In this document: one piece after another, positions 43,094-51,268 of the stretch
Layout: the number at the start of each line of letters is the position of its first letter
Position numbering within the stretch: the first letter of the stretch is position 1
From: DASUPK01 sp963743575
Lineage (GTDB): Bacteria > Actinomycetota > Thermoleophilia > Solirubrobacterales > 70-9
Length of the DNA: 64,000 nt
Assembly (NCBI GenBank): GCA_963743575.1
Contig: CAVUQC010000007.1
Location: 1,550,001-1,614,000, forward strand
Reading direction: 5' to 3'
Program-made: the position numbers and the translations under genes
Notes under the pieces: model-generated
Seen by the model: the letters and a program-made list of their open reading frames with translations, nothing else
Told to the model about the DNA's origin: nothing
Database searches by the model: none

Positions 43094-43099
43094 TACGAT
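43094..43099 (+). promoter_or_regulatory. -10 element of a leaderless promoter
   Basis: TACGAT eight bases before the ATG of the PAP2 gene; no Shine-Dalgarno. Confidence 0.45.
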
Positions 43100-43107
43100 G
43101 CCCCGAG

Positions 43108-43965
43108 ATGGGAACCTCTCGGACGGCTCTTGGGGGCGCGGCCCTTTCTCTGGGCGGGCTGATTCTCACGGGAATCGTCGCCTTGGCCTTGCCCGTTGGG
43201 CGCAGCCTCGACGCGACCACGCTGCACGGCTTCATGGGTCTTGACCGACCGATCGTGGATCCGCTGGCCCTCTTGGCCATCCAGGTTGGCAACCCGGTGA
43301 TCTACGCCTTCCTGGGTGCGCTGATCGCCATCTTCACCCTCAGGCACCGGCAGCGGCGTTTGGCCGTGGCGATAGTCGTAATTCTCCTCGGGAGCGTGGT
43401 GAGCGCAGAATCCCTGAAGCTCCTCCTCGCCGGATCGCGCCCGGAGGACTGGATTGCACCAGGTTGGTCGATTGGCGACGCCAGTTGGCCCAGTGGTCAC
43501 GCAACCGCGGCGATGACTCTCTCCATGTGCGCGATCATGGCGAGCCCGCCGGCTTGGCGCCACCTGGCCGCCGCGGCCGGAGCTGTATTGACCATTGCGG
43601 TGAGCTACTCGTTGGTTATCGCGGGCGGGCACCTTCCGAGTGACGTGATCGGGGCATTCTTCCTTTCCGCGCTCTGGACCTCGTTGGCTGTTGCCGTGCT
43701 GAGGCGCCATCAAGAGGAGTTCACCGCGAGTCCCTGGCGATCGTTCTTGAGAAGCTCACTACCGGCCTACACCGTCACCTGGGGGATCGGCGCCAGCTTG
43801 GTCCTAGCTCTGGTGATCGCACGTCCGGAGACGGTGGCCGAGTATGTCCCGGGACACGAGACATTCCTGGTCGGCGCCCTACTGGTCGCCTTGATTGCAC
43901 AGGCGGTGATCACGGGGTTCGCGCGATTGCTGAGCACCGGAGTTGGTGACACGAGTAGAGCCTAG
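43108..43965 (+). CDS. PAP2-family membrane phosphatase
   Basis: 285 residues, about six or seven membrane helices. Phosphatase motif 1 is SLKLLLAGSRPE (KxxxxxxRP), motif 2 WPSGHATAA (PSGH) and motif 3 SLVIAGGHLPSDVIG, retaining the catalytic His and Asp; the Arg that normally follows Ser in SRxxxxxH is Leu here. The family dephosphorylates lipid phosphates such as undecaprenyl pyrophosphate or phosphatidic acid on the outer membrane face. It is the only gene between att-like copies 3 and 4, a segment of about 1 kb. A C-terminal pair of extra helices follows the PAP2 core. Confidence 0.82.
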   Translation: MGTSRTALGGAALSLGGLILTGIVALALPVGRSLDATTLHGFMGLDRPIVDPLALLAIQVGNPVIYAFLGALIAIFTLRHRQRRLAVAIVVILLGSVVSAESLKLLLAGSRPEDWIAPGWSIGDASWPSGHATAAMTLSMCAIMASPPAWRHLAAAAGAVLTIAVSYSLVIAGGHLPSDVIGAFFLSALWTSLAVAVLRRHQEEFTASPWRSFLRSSLPAYTVTWGIGASLVLALVIARPETVAEYVPGHETFLVGALLVALIAQAVITGFARLLSTGVGDTSRA

Positions 43966-43979
43966 ATCGGAGACCACGC

Positions 43980-44020
43980 CCGTAACCCGGCGGTCGCGGG
44001 TCCAAATCCCGCCCCCGCTA
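43980..44020 (+). repeat. tRNA-fMet 3' fragment, att-like copy 4
   Basis: T arm and acceptor strand as in copy 3 (TCCAAAT T loop), with an altered anticodon region (GTAACCCGGCGG in place of ATAACCCGAAGG). Same orientation as the others. Confidence 0.8.
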
Positions 44021-44027
44021 CCTCAGA

Positions 44028-44057
44028 AAGAAAGGGCCGCTCCAGCGGCCCTTTCTT
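44028..44057 (+). terminator. hairpin after att-like copy 4
   Basis: AAGAAAGGGCCGC / GCGGCCCTTTCTT with loop TCCA, followed by GTG. It could terminate transcription from the PAP2 gene. Confidence 0.75.
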
Positions 44058-44095
44058 GTGCCCGAGTCAGCGCTTCTCCGGTCTGAAACCGTCTC

Positions 44096-44518
44096 TCATC
44101 GAAAGCGGAGGTTTGCGTGCTTCCGCAGCCCGGCGGCTTTGAGGGCCTCGGCGCGATTCCAGCGAAAGTGAGCCTCGGCGACAAGTCCGTTCCTCACCCT
44201 GAAGGCGCCGACCAAGTCGAACACGTTGTCGATTCCGCTCGTCGCGACCGCGGTCTCCCACGAGTACTCGATCACGACCCATTCGCCTCGTTCGGCCAGG
44301 ATTTCCACCTGGGCCATGCGATGCTCCGACCACTCCGCTCTGATCCGCTCCAGCTGCGTCACCAGCGCATCCGCTCCGATCCATGGACCAGGCTCCGGCC
44401 AACCGGCGGCCGCGGTGGCGGCGATGCCTGGTTCCAGCAGCGCTCCGAATCCGGTCATGTCGTCGGCCTCGAAACGACGAAAGGCAGCGAGCACGACCTC
44501 AACGTTCTCTTGTGACAC
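44096..44518 (-). CDS. SnoaL/NTF2-like small protein
   Basis: 140 residues from the GTG that encodes VSQENVEVVLAAFRRFEADDMTGF. The fold is indicated by the N-terminal helices, then WVVIEYSWET and VFDLVGAFRVRNGLVAEAHFRWNRAEAL, typical of SnoaL-like proteins that act as cyclases, hydrolases or small-ligand binders. A -10-like TACTGC lies seven bases before the start, as in the truncated relative at 26885-27019. It precedes no gene on its own strand before the terminator after copy 4. Ligand unknown. Confidence 0.75.
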   Translation of the reverse strand: MSQENVEVVLAAFRRFEADDMTGFGALLEPGIAATAAAGWPEPGPWIGADALVTQLERIRAEWSEHRMAQVEILAERGEWVVIEYSWETAVATSGIDNVFDLVGAFRVRNGLVAEAHFRWNRAEALKAAGLRKHANLRFR

Positions 44519-44673
44519 CGCCCAAGCAGTATCTCGCGATGAACTGCCATTTTCATGCGAAGCGAACCCGCTATTCGTCCAAGGCTCACGAGAGCCCGGG
44601 CCCCTTGCACGAAGGTTTAGGGGTCTTGGCCCCGCCCGCAAACGCGGGCCTATGGCGTTGTTGCTGCCGCGGT

Positions 44674-45882
44674 CTAGGCGGACGAGCGAATCTGTTCAGC
44701 CGCCCGCCGTCCGCTGCGAAGTGCCCCTTCCATCAGCCCGTGCCATTCGCCGGCGGTGTGTTCACCCGCGAAGACGAGCGGGCCGATCGGCCTCACGAGG
44801 TCTTCGTCGCGGAGCGGCGATGAGAGGCTGCGCGCCGAGTAGGAGCCGCGCACCCAAGGATCGTCGTGCCAGCTCGACAGCATGGCGTTGCCGGGTTCCG
44901 GGTCGAGATCCAGGTCCTCACGGAGCGCGACCAGCTCGGCGACCCAAGACTCGACCTCGTGTGCGCCACCGAGGGCATCGATCGCCGCCTGCGTACCCGT
45001 ATAGCCGACCAGGAATGGAGCGGGCTCGCCATCCGCGCCCAGCTGGGTATAGGACCAGAAGCGACCCGCTACCGACATGATCGCGCTCGGCGGCGCATGC
45101 GAGAGCAGGCGCAGAAAGAGCTTTGAGTTCTGGCCGTAGGTGACCGAGCGCAACGCCTCGGCGGTCGCACCCTCGAGTGGAGGGTCGAATTCGATCTCCG
45201 CCAATGGGGCGGTGGGGATCGCGATGACGACCGCATCCGCCTCGATCTCGTCGGCGGCGGTGACGAGGTTCACGGTGTCCTCCGTCCAGCGCACGCGCCG
45301 GACCGGGGAGGAGAAATGCAGTGAACCGCGGAGTTCGGCCGCGATCGCCTCGGCGAGCCGCATGTTGCCGCCCTCCAGCGTTTGGTTGTCGAAATCGCCG
45401 AAGGTCGACGCTCCCTCCTCAAGCACGGAGGCTTCAAGGTCTTCGGGGGGATGGCCGTTGGAGATCGCCACTCGGGTCCGAACCAGGGCTTCGACGGGCG
45501 CGTCCAGCCCCAACGTGGCGATCGCGTCTGCAGCGCTCTCCGACTTTGCCGGGGGGTCTTCGCCAAGTCGGTCGAAGGCGGCCTCGAGTGCTGTCTGGGA
45601 TACAGCTTCCGCACCGACGGAGACGCGCCGCCCGTAGGGCGTCCCCTTGAGCACCAGCGGGATCCCGAACCGCTCGGCCATCCCCCTCATCACGTCGTAC
45701 CCGGGCAGGATGAACTCGGCTCCGCGCTCGACGATCGCCCCATCGCCGAAGGGCACCGACCAGACCCGGCCGCCCACTCGATCGCGAGCCTCGAGCACGG
45801 TCACCTCTGCTCCGTCGGACCGCAGCGCATCGGCTGCGGCGAGGCCCGCAAACCCAGCGCCGATGACGACGACCCGCTTCAT
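44674..45882 (-). CDS. flavin amine oxidase-like protein
   Basis: 402 residues. N-terminal FAD fold VVVIGAGFAGLAAADALRSDGAEVTVLEARDRVGGRVWS, and C-terminal FAD motif GPLVFAGEHTAGEWHGLMEGALRSGRRAAEQI, as in flavin monoamine oxidases/protoporphyrinogen oxidase-like proteins. No signal peptide, so it should be cytosolic. It would oxidise an amine or related donor and make H2O2. A 5' fragment of a close paralogue is at 27474-27960, with similar upstream sequence. Dodecin, a flavin-storing protein, is encoded divergently next to it. Confidence 0.82.
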   Translation of the reverse strand: MKRVVVIGAGFAGLAAADALRSDGAEVTVLEARDRVGGRVWSVPFGDGAIVERGAEFILPGYDVMRGMAERFGIPLVLKGTPYGRRVSVGAEAVSQTALEAAFDRLGEDPPAKSESAADAIATLGLDAPVEALVRTRVAISNGHPPEDLEASVLEEGASTFGDFDNQTLEGGNMRLAEAIAAELRGSLHFSSPVRRVRWTEDTVNLVTAADEIEADAVVIAIPTAPLAEIEFDPPLEGATAEALRSVTYGQNSKLFLRLLSHAPPSAIMSVAGRFWSYTQLGADGEPAPFLVGYTGTQAAIDALGGAHEVESWVAELVALREDLDLDPEPGNAMLSSWHDDPWVRGSYSARSLSSPLRDEDLVRPIGPLVFAGEHTAGEWHGLMEGALRSGRRAAEQIRSSA

Positions 45883-46011
45883 TCATCTCCCCCTCGCTCA
45901 CGCTCCACGGTCGGATCCTTCCAGGCCTTTGTTGCCGACGCCGGTTTGAGCCGGCAATTAATGGCTGGACGTGTGAGGCTACGGAGACCGGTCCCCACGC
46001 AAGGAGAAAAG

Positions 46012-46230
46012 ATGGCAGACAGCGTCTATCGAGTCACCGAAGTGGTCGGCACCAGCTCGGATTCATGGGAGCAGGCGACGAAGAACGCCGTTGAGAAGGT
46101 CAGCGAGACCGTGCGCGACTTGCGGATCGCCGAGGTCGTGCGCCAGGACGTGACGATCGACAGCGGAAAGGTGTCCGAGTTCCGCATCCGGCTCGGGGTC
46201 TCGTTCAAGTACGACGCGGGCGGTTCTTGA
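46012..46230 (+). CDS. dodecin family protein
   Basis: 72 residues with a strong ribosome site (AAGGAGAAAAG). The sequence VYRVTEVVGTSSDSWEQATKNAVEKVSETVRDLRIAEVV followed by FRIRLGVSFKYD is the beta-alpha-beta-beta dodecin fold, a hollow dodecamer that stores flavin or, in some cases, CoA. The length fits exactly. It is divergent from the amine oxidase gene and ends 12 bases before att-like copy 5. A flavin-buffer role near a flavoenzyme is plausible. Confidence 0.88.
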   Translation: MADSVYRVTEVVGTSSDSWEQATKNAVEKVSETVRDLRIAEVVRQDVTIDSGKVSEFRIRLGVSFKYDAGGS

Positions 46231-46242
46231 GGCCTGAACACG

Positions 46243-46276
46243 CCCGAAGGTCGCGGGTTCGAATCCCGCCCCGCTA
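46243..46276 (+). repeat. tRNA-fMet 3' fragment, att-like copy 5
   Basis: CCCGAAGGTCGCGGGTTCGA and onward, through the T arm to CCGCTA, with one C missing from the acceptor run. Its T loop is TTCGAAT like the intact tRNA. This is the distal end of the accretion zone and the most eroded copy. Confidence 0.75.
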
Positions 46277-46287
46277 TGTCTGACTAC

Positions 46288-46323
46288 CACCAGCGAGCCC
46301 TCCTCCGGGAGGGCTCGCTGGTG
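46288..46323. terminator. long bidirectional hairpin
   Basis: A perfect 16-bp stem CACCAGCGAGCCCTCC with loop TCCG between the dodecin gene and the convergent STAS gene. No T tract, so it may be a bidirectional or rho-assisted terminator. Confidence 0.65.
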
Positions 46324-46330
46324 AGAGAGC

Positions 46331-46684
46331 TCAGTCGAACATTGTGCCCGTTCCGGTCAAGGCAACGAGCCCGGTGACAACCTCATGCTTCGAAGGGATG
46401 AAGCTGAGCCGGTTGCCGTTCTCGCTGCTCCGCTGACTCGCCCTGAGAAGAACGCTCAACCCAGTGGAGTCCAGGAAAGACAGATCGGATAGATCCAGAA
46501 CGATCCGTTCAGCCTCCGTCTGCTCGGCCCGCCAGATCGCAGTTTCAAGGCTGTCCACCATCGATAGGTCCATCTCACCGGAGAGGGCGATGGTTATCGA
46601 GTCCCCCTCCTGATGCGCCTTGATCTCCAGTGGCTTGCCAGTGAGATTGGGTGAGCTGGTGCTCGTATCGTCAACAGGCCGCAT
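46331..46684 (-). CDS. STAS-domain anti-sigma factor antagonist
   Basis: 117 residues. The STAS fold is seen in ITIALSGEMDLSMVDSLETAI and IVLDLSDLSFLDSTGLSVLLRAS, where the Ser of LDSTG is the site phosphorylated by anti-sigma kinases in SpoIIAA/RsbV proteins. When unphosphorylated, such proteins free a sigma factor of the SigB/SigF group. No kinase or sigma gene is adjacent, so the partner is elsewhere. A GGAGGAG ribosome site precedes the ATG. First ordinary gene beyond the last att-like copy. Confidence 0.87.
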   Translation of the reverse strand: MRPVDDTSTSSPNLTGKPLEIKAHQEGDSITIALSGEMDLSMVDSLETAIWRAEQTEAERIVLDLSDLSFLDSTGLSVLLRASQRSSENGNRLSFIPSKHEVVTGLVALTGTGTMFD

Positions 46685-46839
46685 TCGCGTCTCCTCCTTT
46701 TCAAAAGAAAACGCAATCCGTTTCGCCCTTTCCCCAGTTGGACGGGCGACCCGTCTTGCTTCCGACGAGCCGGATATTTACAGCACTCGTTTCTCGTCGT
46801 CAAGAGTTTTTGACCGCCGCGGGGTCGGCGGACCTCAAG

Positions 46840-47109
46840 CTAACTCTGAGACTGCCTGCCCTTCCCCTTGCGCTCAACGGCTCGGGCCAGTTCGTCCTTG
46901 GTCATCTTCGAACGGCCCGGTATCTGAAGTTCCTTCGCAAGCTCGTAGAGCTGCTTCCGGCTGATGGCGCCGAGATCCGTCACTCCTTGGCTCTCGCGGG
47001 TTGCCGGAGAGGGGGCCGATGAGGCTCGCGAATCCAAGTCCTCCAAGAGCTTGCGCAAGAGCAACGCGAGCGCGGCGAGCAGGGCGGCGGCGAGCATCGG
47101 GCGACGCAT
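46840..47109 (-). CDS. membrane-anchored Rho-N-domain small protein
   Basis: 89 residues. An N-terminal hydrophobic helix (MLAAALLAALALLLRKLL) is followed by a polar linker and a Rho N-terminal (SAP-like) domain: GAISRKQLYELAKELQIPGRSKMTKDELARAVERK. Rho-N modules bind nucleic acids; in actinobacterial small proteins they often occur alone. The membrane helix would tether it to the inner face. Role unknown; domain call good. Confidence 0.75.
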   Translation of the reverse strand: MRRPMLAAALLAALALLLRKLLEDLDSRASSAPSPATRESQGVTDLGAISRKQLYELAKELQIPGRSKMTKDELARAVERKGKGRQSQS

Positions 47110-47334
47110 GGTGGAGAGATGCCCTGAATTCGGGCGCGGAAACTGGGAGGGGAGAGCCCGACGTCAGCCATTGGACCGTTTGAACTCGACCCGGTTTGCC
47201 GATCGCGTCCTCGAGGCTGGCTCGGGAGCCGATCTGCAGCGCCAGATCCATGCGGCGACCGGAATGGAGGGCCTGCTGGATTTCCTGATCGATGAGACCG
47301 CCGATCTCGATCCAGCAGGCTGAGCGAGGAGCAT
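47110..47334. other. intergenic stretch with weak coding-like tail
   Basis: About 225 bases. A plus-strand frame ending at 47323 reads GADLQRQIHAATGMEGLLDF near its end and could be a gene remnant, but there is no convincing start or family. Nothing else seen. Confidence 0.3.
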
Positions 47335-47784
47335 ATGATCGAGCCCTTGGCGGTCCAACGGATGGATCACGTCGGCATCACGGTTGACGACCTCGCGAGC
47401 GCGACGGCGTTCTTCGTCGAGCTTGGACTCGAGCTGCAGGGCGAGGGATCTGTCGAAGGCCCCGCGGTGGACCGGATCGTGGGGCTCGAGGGCGTCCGAT
47501 CGGATGTCGCGTTCCTGCAAACCCCGGACGGCCACGGACAGGTCGAGCTGAGCAAGTTCCGTTCCCCCTCGCACCAGGGGGAGACAAGGCATGCGCCGGT
47601 GAACGAGCCAGGTCTTCGCCATCTCACCTTCGCCGTCGATGACATCGATGACGTTCTCGCCCGCCTGCAAGCCCGCGGCGCGGAGCTCGTCGGCGAATTG
47701 GAGCAATACGAAGACAGCTACCGGCTCTGCTACATCCGCGGCCCTGACGGGATCATCATCGAGCTGGCGGAGAAGATCGGCTGA
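47335..47784 (+). CDS. VOC-family (glyoxalase-like) protein
   Basis: 149 residues. Two beta-alpha-beta-beta-beta modules: MDHVGITVDDLASATAFFVELGLELQG with metal-binding His, VELSKF with an acidic ligand, then LRHLTFAVDDIDDVLARLQARGAELVGE and YIRGPDGIIIELAEKIG with the closing Glu. This complete set of metal ligands fits a lactoylglutathione-lyase/dioxygenase-like enzyme. GAGGAG lies before the ATG. Substrate cannot be assigned. Confidence 0.85.
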   Translation: MIEPLAVQRMDHVGITVDDLASATAFFVELGLELQGEGSVEGPAVDRIVGLEGVRSDVAFLQTPDGHGQVELSKFRSPSHQGETRHAPVNEPGLRHLTFAVDDIDDVLARLQARGAELVGELEQYEDSYRLCYIRGPDGIIIELAEKIG

Positions 47785-47821
47785 AGATCGGGTCCGCGGC
47801 CGACCCTAGACTGGCTGTCTC

Positions 47822-48685
47822 TTGGCGTCCGGGGAGAGAAGGCGCGCTCGTGGTCCGCGCGGGTCCATCGCCATCGTGGCGTTGGTGCTGCTCGCAGCGC
47901 TCGTCTTCCCATCCGGCGGCAGCGCGTCCGATCGCATCGCCAAGAGCGACGGCGGTTCCTCGAACCCGCTCGCGCGGGAGAGTGCTTCGGCGTGCAACCG
48001 CCTTCAGCGGAAGCTGACGCGGCAGAGGAGCGGGCTCGCCAGGGCTCGCAACAGGGCGAGACGGGCGGAGATTCGGAGCAACATCCAGATCTCGAGGAGG
48101 CTTCGCAGGTTGGCGTGCCATCCACAGCCGACTCCTCGGCTTCCCCGGGATTTCCGCGGCAGCGGTCGCTATCTCGTTCCGGACCTCGGCGTGAACGTCC
48201 CGTTCACCTGGCGAGGAAGCGACGGCAACAGCGAGATGATCGCCGGTGGCCCGGGCTATCCGATCTATTTCATCAATCTGATCTTCGGCAACTCCCTCTA
48301 CACGATCACCTACATCTGGCCCGGTGTGACGGATCACCCCTGCTCCCGGATCCCGGGATTCACCCTGGACCAGCTGAACGAGATCTTCAGAGGTGCCGAA
48401 TACGTGGGGCCGGAGATCCTGAACAGGAACAGACGTCGCTACGTGAACCATTTCCGGCTCGCCAGAGCCCTCCCGCCGGGTCCGCCGGGACTCTTCCCCC
48501 GGATCCCCTTCGCCGAGGCGGACATCTACGTCGATGAGAACGACCCGGAGACGTTCTGGAGGGTGCTGCACTTCGGTTTCCAGAATATCTACGACCCGAA
48601 CCTGGACGAGTGGATCAACATGCACACGTTCAAGCACTCCCCCGGCGTGGTGACACTCCCGCCGACCTGCCAGCCGCCGTCGTAG
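47822..48685 (+). CDS. secreted protein of unknown function
   Basis: 287 residues from TTG 47822, which follows TAGACT by nine bases. A basic stretch (ERRRARGPRG) and hydrophobic IAIVALVLLAALVFPSGGSA form a signal peptide. A charged helical region rich in Arg (NRLQRKLTRQRSGLARARNRARRAEIR) follows, then a globular part with paired cysteines and many aromatic residues (FINLIFGNSLYTITYIWPG, WRVLHFGFQNIYDPN). No domain recognised. Probably extracellular. Confidence 0.6.
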   Translation: MASGERRRARGPRGSIAIVALVLLAALVFPSGGSASDRIAKSDGGSSNPLARESASACNRLQRKLTRQRSGLARARNRARRAEIRSNIQISRRLRRLACHPQPTPRLPRDFRGSGRYLVPDLGVNVPFTWRGSDGNSEMIAGGPGYPIYFINLIFGNSLYTITYIWPGVTDHPCSRIPGFTLDQLNEIFRGAEYVGPEILNRNRRRYVNHFRLARALPPGPPGLFPRIPFAEADIYVDENDPETFWRVLHFGFQNIYDPNLDEWINMHTFKHSPGVVTLPPTCQPPS

Positions 48686-48724
48686 GCCCCCCCAGCAAGG
48701 CCCTTCGCCGCTCGCCCGCCGGGC

Positions 48725-50770
48725 TCAGCCGGTCAGCTTGAAGTGGGTCTTGGCGGTTGAGGTGTTGCCGTAGCTATCAGTGGCGACGGCGGTGACGATG
48801 ACCTTGGCCGGGCCGCCGCCCATCGCGCTGCGGATCTTCTTGCGGGCTGCTTTCGAGAACCTGAGCTTGATCTTCGTCCGAACCCCGGGGCGGACCGACC
48901 TCGTGGACCGGCGAGCGTCGAGTGCCTCCGAGATGACGTGCGAGCCGCCGGATGCGCCTGCGCCCGCTCCCCGCACCCTCGCCTGCAGCTGGAGGGTGCC
49001 GGCCTTGTCGACCCTGTCGGTTACCGCGGCCTTGGACATCTTCTGCTTCTTCTCGGCCGTCAGCTTCTGTGTCGGCTTCGGTTGCTTCTCGACGCGGAAG
49101 GAACCGCGCATGAACGGATGGATCCGGCAGAAGTAGGTGTAGGTCCCAGCGGGAAGGTCGGACGGCGTCTTCCAGGTGTCGGTTCCGGAGGCGGGCGCAC
49201 CGCTAAGCGAGTTCTGATTGCCGTTGAAGCCGAGCTCGCCGGAGTCAATCGTCACCGGCCCGTTGGCGATCGGGTAGGCGACGCCTGTCTTGCCCGTACA
49301 CGGGTCCTTGCACGCGGTGATCGTGTGGAAGGCGTTGACGGCCGGGATCGCGTCGCTGTTGCGGAAGGTGAGGGATTGCCCGGGCTGGATGGTGGGCACG
49401 CTCAGGCCGACGTTCCCGGCGTGGTACGCGAACGACTGGATGTTGACCGTGTTGCCCGGGGAGGGAGCGCTCGGCAGCGAGAACGGGTTCGCTGCGCCGG
49501 TCGGGCCTCCGCCATGGTTGTCGTTTTCGGCCAGGTGGCTGTGAGTCAGGATTTGGTTCTGCGGTATGCACCCCGCTGGGGGAGTGCCGGTCGGCGGGCA
49601 GTCCGAGGCCTGTGCGTTTTGCGAGCCCGAAAGGGTCCCGTCGTAGACGGCGACCGGCATGATCCCCATCACCTCGTACCAGTCGGCTCGCGAGGTGTCA
49701 TAGGTCGCATGCACGCTGACCTTGTCCCCGGGCTCCACCTGCACCTGCCAGGTCGGGTCCCCGGGATTCACTCCACCGGGCGTCGCACCCATCGAGACGT
49801 CCCACGAGACCTCTCCCGCCGGTTCGTAGTAGTGAGCGGCCGAGGTGAAGAGGGTGTTCGTGTGGCTGACGCCCGCGGTGACACGGGTGTCACGCAGCTG
49901 GGTGTTGAGGCCGCCGGGGTGGAGATGTCCGGCGGTGCCGATCAGCGTCTGGGGGTGGTTTCCCCCCACTGTCCAGCTCTGGGCTCCGCCCAGGCAGCCG
50001 TGGCTGCCGGGTGCCCACGAGGCCTCGCCTCCGTTGAGTGTGCACGGATGGAGATCCGCGGCCGGGGCCTGGTCGGGAAACGTGTAGCTGCCGTTGTGGC
50101 CGTCGGATCGCAGGGCGTCGAAGACCGGATACAGGCTCTGCCCGGCGACGTCCATCCATCTGGTCGTCACCGTCTTCATCGTCGCGGCCGCGGGCGAGGT
50201 GTCGGGGACGAAATCGACTCGCCAGACGAGGTAGACCTGCGAGGTCTGCGCCAGCAGGTCGTGCAGCATGTCGTTGAGGATCCAGGAGTCACCGGGTTCG
50301 CTCCGCCAGCCGAAGCCCTGCGGCAGCTGCTGGGTGGTCTTCTCCTCACCTGCGGCGAACTGCGGGTGACCGTTCACCAGCCAGACGGCGTGATGCAGGT
50401 GGACCACATCGACCCTCGGGACCGTCCCGTCCTTATAGATGAACTCCGGGTCGAAGCGGGTGATGTAGCCGGGCTCCTGGGGCCAGAGCTTCTGGCCCAC
50501 GGTGTCGACGGCGGTCCGCAGCTTGATGATGTTCTGCCCCGGCGCGATGTTGATCGGCCCGTAGCAGTAGGTGATCTGCTTCATACCCGTGTAGTTGACG
50601 TGCGGAATTGAGTCCGGCTTGTCGGCGATCGGCGGGCACCCGGCTGTCCCAGGAACGCCGTCGGTGACCACGCCGGCCTTCGCCGCGGGCGAGATCAGTA
50701 GCGACGCCGCGATCGCGAACGCGAATGCGGCGAGCAAGCTGCGAATCCTGAGACCTACCGAAGCTTCCAT
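48725..50770 (-). CDS. secreted multidomain copper protein (cupredoxin C-terminal)
   Basis: 681 residues from ATG 50770, with GAAAGGGAG upstream. Signal peptide LLAAFAFAIAASLLISPAAKA. The N-terminal half has HLHHAVWLVNG (about residue 124) and later GTAGHLHPGGLN, His arrays like those of copper type II monooxygenase/PHM folds. Around residues 480-556 lies a plastocyanin-like domain with AFHTITACKDPC and YFCRIHPFMRG, giving the Cys, His and Met of a type 1 copper site. A basic linker and an Ig-like domain end the protein. It could be an exported electron-transfer or oxidative enzyme. Exact activity unknown. Confidence 0.65.
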   Translation of the reverse strand: MEASVGLRIRSLLAAFAFAIAASLLISPAAKAGVVTDGVPGTAGCPPIADKPDSIPHVNYTGMKQITYCYGPINIAPGQNIIKLRTAVDTVGQKLWPQEPGYITRFDPEFIYKDGTVPRVDVVHLHHAVWLVNGHPQFAAGEEKTTQQLPQGFGWRSEPGDSWILNDMLHDLLAQTSQVYLVWRVDFVPDTSPAAATMKTVTTRWMDVAGQSLYPVFDALRSDGHNGSYTFPDQAPAADLHPCTLNGGEASWAPGSHGCLGGAQSWTVGGNHPQTLIGTAGHLHPGGLNTQLRDTRVTAGVSHTNTLFTSAAHYYEPAGEVSWDVSMGATPGGVNPGDPTWQVQVEPGDKVSVHATYDTSRADWYEVMGIMPVAVYDGTLSGSQNAQASDCPPTGTPPAGCIPQNQILTHSHLAENDNHGGGPTGAANPFSLPSAPSPGNTVNIQSFAYHAGNVGLSVPTIQPGQSLTFRNSDAIPAVNAFHTITACKDPCTGKTGVAYPIANGPVTIDSGELGFNGNQNSLSGAPASGTDTWKTPSDLPAGTYTYFCRIHPFMRGSFRVEKQPKPTQKLTAEKKQKMSKAAVTDRVDKAGTLQLQARVRGAGAGASGGSHVISEALDARRSTRSVRPGVRTKIKLRFSKAARKKIRSAMGGGPAKVIVTAVATDSYGNTSTAKTHFKLTG

Positions 50771-50843
50771 GCTCCCTTTCTCCACTGACTCCGAGTCAAC
50801 GTATCACGCTAACCCGACTTTCTGGAGATCGATTCGGTTCTGC

Positions 50844-51230
50844 TCAGTCCGAGCCCGGCTCGTAGTTGCCGAAAGACCACTCGTATCCCTCGGGATCGAG
50901 CACCCGGGCCCGTTCGGTGCCCCACTCGGTCGGCTCGGGCTCGAAGACGCTGGTTCCGCCGGCCTCGATGGCCGCTACGTACATGCCCGGGACATCGTCC
51001 GTATGCACGTAGGTTCCGTGTCCCACGGTCCGTTCACGGAGCTCGGGGTGCTCGAACTCCTCCCGAACTCCTCCCACCATCACGATCGCGTCCCCGAGGC
51101 GCAGCTCGGCGTGGCGAAGGCTCCCGTCCGGGTAGGGCCAGGTGAGGAGCACCTCGAAGCCGAGCGCTTCCAGCCAGGCAATCGCCTGCTCCGGGTCCCT
51201 ATACCCGAGCTGGGGATAAAGCTGAGTCAA
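50844..51230 (-). CDS. VOC-family small protein
   Basis: 128 residues. The fold is indicated by YRDPEQAIAWLEALGFEVLLTWPYPDGSLRHAELRLGDAIVMVGG and VDPEGYEW-like VLDPEGYEWSFGNYEP at the end. Members like this act as glyoxalases, bleomycin-resistance-type binders or dioxygenases. The metal ligands are incomplete, so binding rather than catalysis is possible. Starts at ATG; neighbours are unrelated. Confidence 0.75.
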   Translation of the reverse strand: MTQLYPQLGYRDPEQAIAWLEALGFEVLLTWPYPDGSLRHAELRLGDAIVMVGGVREEFEHPELRERTVGHGTYVHTDDVPGMYVAAIEAGGTSVFEPEPTEWGTERARVLDPEGYEWSFGNYEPGSD

Positions 51231-51268
51231 GACACGGGCAGGCTATCGCCCGCGAATCAGCGTTTCTT

